A DNA stretch of 64,000 bases from Arcobacter arenosus (GTDB taxonomy: Bacteria > Campylobacterota > Campylobacteria > Campylobacterales > Arcobacteraceae): positions 744,001 through 808,000 of the forward strand of contig NZ_VANU01000001.1 of NCBI RefSeq assembly GCF_005771535.1, read 5' to 3'. A program made the translations under genes and the position numbers. This document shows positions 60,391 to 64,000 of this stretch, one piece after another; positions within the stretch are counted from its first letter, which is position 1, and each line of letters begins with the position of its first letter. Under the pieces are notes generated by a model. The model ran no database searches, was not told where the DNA came from, and saw nothing but the letters and a program-made list of their open reading frames with translations.

Positions 60391-63099
60391 ATGAGATTAC
60401 TTTTCCTTGCTTTTATTTTTCTTTTTTCTCCATTTAATTTTTTATATGGAAAAAATAATGTCTCACTCCAACTTAAATGGAAACATCAATTTCAGTTTGC
60501 TGGATTTTATATGGCAAAAGAAAAGGGTTTTTATGATGAGTTAAATCTAAATGTAAAAATTGATGAACTGCAAGAAAAAAACCCAATTAATTCAATTATA
60601 AATGGAAGTTATGATTTTGCAGTTGGTGATTCTACAATAATTTTTGAAAAGATGAGTGGTAAAGAGATTACAGCTTTACTTTCAATTTATCAACACTCAC
60701 CAATGGTTTTAGTTGGACTTGAAAAAAATGGTCTTGATCACCCAAGAAAACTAGAAAATAAAATCATTGAAATACCAAAATATTCCGTTGGAAATATCGC
60801 AATTGAAAATCTATTAATTAATTCAAGAGTTAACTTTATTCACAAAAAACCAAGCTTTAAAATTGATGATTTAATAAATGGAAAAACTGATTTAATAAGT
60901 GGATATATCTCAAATGAACCCTTTAGATTAAAAGAAAAAGGTTTCAAATCTTTAATAATCAATCCAAAAGATTGGGGTATAGATTTTTATGGAGATATGC
61001 TTTATACTAGTAATAAATTTTTAAAGGAAAATCCAAAAATTGTTGAGAATTTTCATAATGCAACTATAAAAGGATGGATTTATGCCTTTGAACATATTGA
61101 GGAAACAGTAGATTTAATTTTAGAAAAATACAATACACAAGGAAAAAGTAAAAAAGCACTGATTTATGAGGCAACAAAACTTAAAAAATTAGCGGGAGAT
61201 TTAAAAAATTTTGGAAATTTAGATCCAATTAAAATTAGACAAATCGCTTCAAATTTTTCCTTACAATTTGAAAATAAATTTGATTTCAATAAACTTGATG
61301 ATTTTATTTATAAAAATACAAACAATAAAATGTTTATTTTAAACAAAGAAGAGGAACTTTTTTTATCTCAAAATAATGAATTTAATGTATGTACTCAATA
61401 TAATTTCTACCCCTTTGATGGTGTAAAATCAAAAAAAGTCATAGGTATAATGGGTGAATATTTAAATGATATTTCCAAATTACTAAATATAAAATTTAAT
61501 GGTATTGCCTCGAATTCAAATACGCAATTAAATGAAAAAGCAAAAAATGGTAAATGTCATTTAATCTCATCTGTATCACCAGAATCAAAAAGATTTAAAA
61601 ATTATGAAGTTACCACTCCATTTTTATGGGATGATTTTTGGATTATCTCATCAATAAAAGTACCGGTAATTAATGTACCTGATAAGATACCAAAAGATAG
61701 AGTTTTTTATGTACTTTTTGAGGTTCATAAAAGACTTATTAATGATGTTTATCCTGAATTAAATATTATTGTAGAAAAAGATATTGATAAAATTATGAAT
61801 ATTATTTCTAAAGATGAACATACATCATTTTTATCTTTAGGGATTTACGCAGAGAGAATAATACAAAAATACGGTTTTGATAAATTTAAAGTAAATGAAA
61901 TTTTAACAAATGCAAAAATTAGTGGGGGATTAGCTGTAAATAAAGATTTAGACTTATTAAAAAATATTTTAAATAAAACAATTATCTACCTTGAAAAAAA
62001 CAAAAAATTCAATCAAATTAGGCAAAGATATATTTTAAAAGAGTATAAAATTGAAAAAAGCAATACCCACTTAATATATATTCTTGGTTTTTTAATTTTT
62101 ATTTTGATTATAACTTTATATAAATATCACCTAACAAAAATGGAAAAATTAAAACTCCAAGAAAAGTTGAACAATAAATTAAATGCCGAAAAGTCTGCAC
62201 TTATTCAACTAAAAACTGCTGGGATTTTTCATGTAAAAAACAACCATTTTTTATGGACAAATGAAAAATTTACTAAAATGTTAGGATTTGAAAAAGATGA
62301 AATCATTGGACAAAATATAAAAAATATATACAAAAAAGATAAAATACTTGAAATAAAACTTTTCAAACAAATAAAAGAAAAAAGAACCTTTAGTGGTGAA
62401 GTAGTTTTAATAAAAAAAGATAAAACAAATTTAATTGTTGATTTTTCTGCAAATGCTTTAGAAAATAAGGATTTTAAACAAAAAGATGATTTTGAATTTA
62501 TTGGAATGATAATTGATATATCACAAAAGAAAAAACAAGAGATACAATTAAGAGAATTAAATGAAAACCTTGAACAAAAAGTAAAAGAACAAACACGAGA
62601 AATAAGAGAACAAGCATTAAGAGATTCTCTAACAAAAGCTTACAATAGAAACGCATATAATGAAAAAATAAATGAACTTTTAAATGAATACTCAAGATAC
62701 AATATCTTTTTCTCCATAATTTATGTTGATTTAGATGACTTTAAAAAAATAAATGACACCTTTGGACATCATAAGGGAGATGAAGTATTAATAAACTTTT
62801 GTGAAATAGTAAAAGAACATATTAGAGTAAATGATGAATTGTATAGAATGGGTGGAGAAGAGTTTGCAATATTACTTCCAAATACAAAACTTGAAACAGC
62901 AAAAATAGTTTCTAACAAATTGCTCGAGTTGTTAAGAGAAAATCTAAAAATCGATGATAAAACTCCAATAACAGTTAGTGGGGGACTTGTTCAAGTTCTT
63001 AAAAATGATACCGCAGAAACTATATATAAAAGGGTAGATGAACTTTTATACAAATCTAAAAAAAGAGGAAAAAATAGAATTACATTTTGCGATGAATAA
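60391..63099 (+). CDS. Diguanylate cyclase with NMT1-like and Bac_3 periplasmic domains and PAS
   Basis: A 902-aa sensor. After a signal helix come an NMT1/ThiY-like solute-binding domain ('LQLKWKHQFQFAGFYMAKEKGFYDEL'), a Bac_3 domain (about 325-550), a membrane helix ('THLIYILGFLIFILIITLY'), a PAS domain, a coiled coil and a GGDEF domain with active 'RMGGEEFAIL' and an RxxD I-site ('RVND'). The first domain binds thiamine-pyrimidine-like ligands in its relatives. AAGGATTGATT precedes ATG 60391; the longer TTG frame is rejected. It lies between queD and queE. Confidence 0.88.
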   Translation: MRLLFLAFIFLFSPFNFLYGKNNVSLQLKWKHQFQFAGFYMAKEKGFYDELNLNVKIDELQEKNPINSIINGSYDFAVGDSTIIFEKMSGKEITALLSIYQHSPMVLVGLEKNGLDHPRKLENKIIEIPKYSVGNIAIENLLINSRVNFIHKKPSFKIDDLINGKTDLISGYISNEPFRLKEKGFKSLIINPKDWGIDFYGDMLYTSNKFLKENPKIVENFHNATIKGWIYAFEHIEETVDLILEKYNTQGKSKKALIYEATKLKKLAGDLKNFGNLDPIKIRQIASNFSLQFENKFDFNKLDDFIYKNTNNKMFILNKEEELFLSQNNEFNVCTQYNFYPFDGVKSKKVIGIMGEYLNDISKLLNIKFNGIASNSNTQLNEKAKNGKCHLISSVSPESKRFKNYEVTTPFLWDDFWIISSIKVPVINVPDKIPKDRVFYVLFEVHKRLINDVYPELNIIVEKDIDKIMNIISKDEHTSFLSLGIYAERIIQKYGFDKFKVNEILTNAKISGGLAVNKDLDLLKNILNKTIIYLEKNKKFNQIRQRYILKEYKIEKSNTHLIYILGFLIFILIITLYKYHLTKMEKLKLQEKLNNKLNAEKSALIQLKTAGIFHVKNNHFLWTNEKFTKMLGFEKDEIIGQNIKNIYKKDKILEIKLFKQIKEKRTFSGEVVLIKKDKTNLIVDFSANALENKDFKQKDDFEFIGMIIDISQKKKQEIQLRELNENLEQKVKEQTREIREQALRDSLTKAYNRNAYNEKINELLNEYSRYNIFFSIIYVDLDDFKKINDTFGHHKGDEVLINFCEIVKEHIRVNDELYRMGGEEFAILLPNTKLETAKIVSNKLLELLRENLKIDDKTPITVSGGLVQVLKNDTAETIYKRVDELLYKSKKRGKNRITFCDE

Positions 63100-63159
63100 A
63101 AATCTAATCTAAGTTTAAAATGGTAGTATTGCAAAAAAATAAAAAGAGATGAAAATTTA

Positions 63160-63909
63160 ATGCTTGAAATAAATGAAATCTTTGGACCAACAATTCAAGG
63201 TGAAGGAAAATTAATAGGAACACCTTCAATTTTTATTAGAGTTGGTAAATGTAATATGAAATGTGTTGGCTTTAATGTTGAATATGAGACTCCAAGTGGT
63301 ATTAAAAAATGTTCATGTGACTCATATTATGCAGTTGACACAGCTTTTAAAGAGCAATGGCATAAAATGTCTTGTGATGATATTATAAAAAAAGTTGAAG
63401 AGTTAAAACCAAATTACAATGTTGATATTGTAATAACTGGTGGGGAACCACTACTTTATTGGCAAAATGAGGAATTCCAATCTTTGTTAAAATATTATGT
63501 AGAGAATAATTACAAAGTTACAATAGAAACAAATGCCTCATTAAATATTAATTTCACACAAGAATATCAAGAAAAAATACTTTTTTCAATGAGCGTAAAA
63601 TTATCAAACTCTTTAGAGCCCCTAAAAAAAAGAGTTAATATTGATACATTAACATCAATTATCAACAAATCAAAAGACTCATATTTAAAATTTGTTATTG
63701 ATAAAGATTTTAAAAATCAAGCAATTAAAGAGATTAAAGATATATTATCCAAAATTCCAAAGGTAGAAGTATATCTAATGCCTATGGGGGATACAGCCCA
63801 AGAGATTAATGCAAATTGTGAAACAGTAATTGATATGTCAATAGAAAATGGTTTTAAATATTGTGATAGACTTCATATAAGAGTTTGGGACAATAAAAGA
63901 GGCGTTTAG
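63160..63909 (+). CDS. queE: 7-carboxy-7-deazaguanine synthase (variant QueE)
   Basis: A 249-aa radical SAM enzyme for queuosine synthesis: 'EIFGPTIQGEGKLIGTPSIFIRVGKC', Gly-rich 'VDIVITGGEPLLY' and 'TIETNASL'. The cysteines are Cys31-X3-Cys35-X15-Cys51-X-Cys53, not the standard CX3CX2C, as in the Campylobacter type with an insert in the cluster loop. Which three bind the cluster needs structural data. Confidence 0.88.
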   Translation: MLEINEIFGPTIQGEGKLIGTPSIFIRVGKCNMKCVGFNVEYETPSGIKKCSCDSYYAVDTAFKEQWHKMSCDDIIKKVEELKPNYNVDIVITGGEPLLYWQNEEFQSLLKYYVENNYKVTIETNASLNINFTQEYQEKILFSMSVKLSNSLEPLKKRVNIDTLTSIINKSKDSYLKFVIDKDFKNQAIKEIKDILSKIPKVEVYLMPMGDTAQEINANCETVIDMSIENGFKYCDRLHIRVWDNKRGV

Positions 63910-63910
63910 A

Positions 63911-63916
63911 TATAAT
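63911..63916 (+). promoter_or_regulatory. -10 box for the last gene
   Basis: TATAAT (63911-63916) is 33 bases before the ATG at 63950, with AAAAGGAAAT between. Confidence 0.5.
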
Positions 63917-63949
63917 GTGCAAAATTAAATTTTTAAAAGGAAATAAAGT

Positions 63950-64000
63950 ATGAATTTTACAGGAACAAATGTACTTGTTACTGGTGCATCAAGGGGAATT
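63950..64000 (+). CDS. fabG: 3-oxoacyl-ACP reductase, N-terminal part (runs off the window)
   Basis: The first 17 codons read MNFTGTNVLVTGASRGI, the N-terminal beta strand and glycine-rich cofactor loop of FabG-type short-chain reductases. AAAAGGAAAT precedes the ATG. The remainder is outside the window, so the name rests on this motif. Confidence 0.65.
   Translation, partial: MNFTGTNVLVTGASRGI

Noticed and set aside
1-64000. tRNA, rRNA, IS elements or prophage
   Set aside because: I found no cloverleaf, rRNA motif, transposase, integrase or phage structural gene while reading; short or divergent ones could still be missed without a search tool.

Overview
The window comes from an AT-rich (roughly 28-30% G+C) member of the Campylobacterota, most likely Arcobacteraceae. 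This rests on the style of the proteins: sensor kinases with an 'IAHQWRQPL' H-box, many Cache/SBP-type GGDEF and kinase sensors, a lone atpB, a Campylobacter-type QueE, a RecB-like helicase and a short-form HisG. It also rests on -10-dominated promoters (TATAAT without a clear -35) and frequent TTG/GTG starts. Only one gene, a DUF1826 protein at 33950-34627, looks compositionally foreign. I see no rRNA, tRNA, CRISPR array, IS element or prophage.

Layout. 1-2.6 kb (minus): a lipoprotein fragment, then a methyltransferase-hisG-coaX-hypothetical operon, with divergent promoters facing a dual-SBP histidine kinase. 2.6-7.5 kb (plus): kinase, SdiA-regulated-like protein and a two-gene threonine/serine exporter. 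7.5-19.3 kb (minus): a 12-kb ectoine uptake and catabolism operon. It holds an EctB/DoeD-type transaminase, aldehyde dehydrogenase, DoeA-type ectoine hydrolase, a TeaABC-type TRAP transporter, a TeaD-type Usp protein, an MDR oxidoreductase, a proline-racemase-family protein and an M20 deacetylase. The operon begins with a near-consensus promoter, a 49-codon leader ORF and a three-way-junction terminator whose first stem overlaps the leader stop codon. This is the best candidate for an undescribed regulatory system here. 19.4-28.8 kb (minus): SDR, DedA, chemoreceptor, ZupT, Dps, a cluster of small proteins, an NTF2-like protein, a Cys-rich periplasmic protein, patatin and Hcp with a perfect FNR-type box. 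Two copies of a structured element with a strongly conserved core lie upstream of two of the small-protein genes.

29-34 kb (plus): a trimeric autotransporter adhesin, a PpiC-like isomerase and a copper/cytochrome-oxidase assembly group (PCuAC, SCO1). 34-37.5 kb (minus): a zinc-type ABC transporter operon (znuC, znuB, ribA-like, dksA-like) with twin 16-bp operators. 37.7-41 kb: a spore-photolyase-like radical SAM protein with a nucleosidase-like partner, rplS, trmD and a small Cys-rich gene. 41-57 kb: metE, ilvA, atpB, thiE-like, a RecB-like helicase, a c-heme diguanylate cyclase, argB, thrC, the cytochrome bc1 operon petABC and a cytochrome c'-like protein. 57-64 kb: rsmE, moeA, queC, queD, an NMT1/Bac_3/PAS/GGDEF sensor, queE and the start of fabG.

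Together the genes suggest a marine or brackish, motile, respiratory organism that can import ectoines and probably feed on them, senses many periplasmic ligands and lives under variable oxygen/NO and metal supply. All calls come from reading the sequence; no database search was run.
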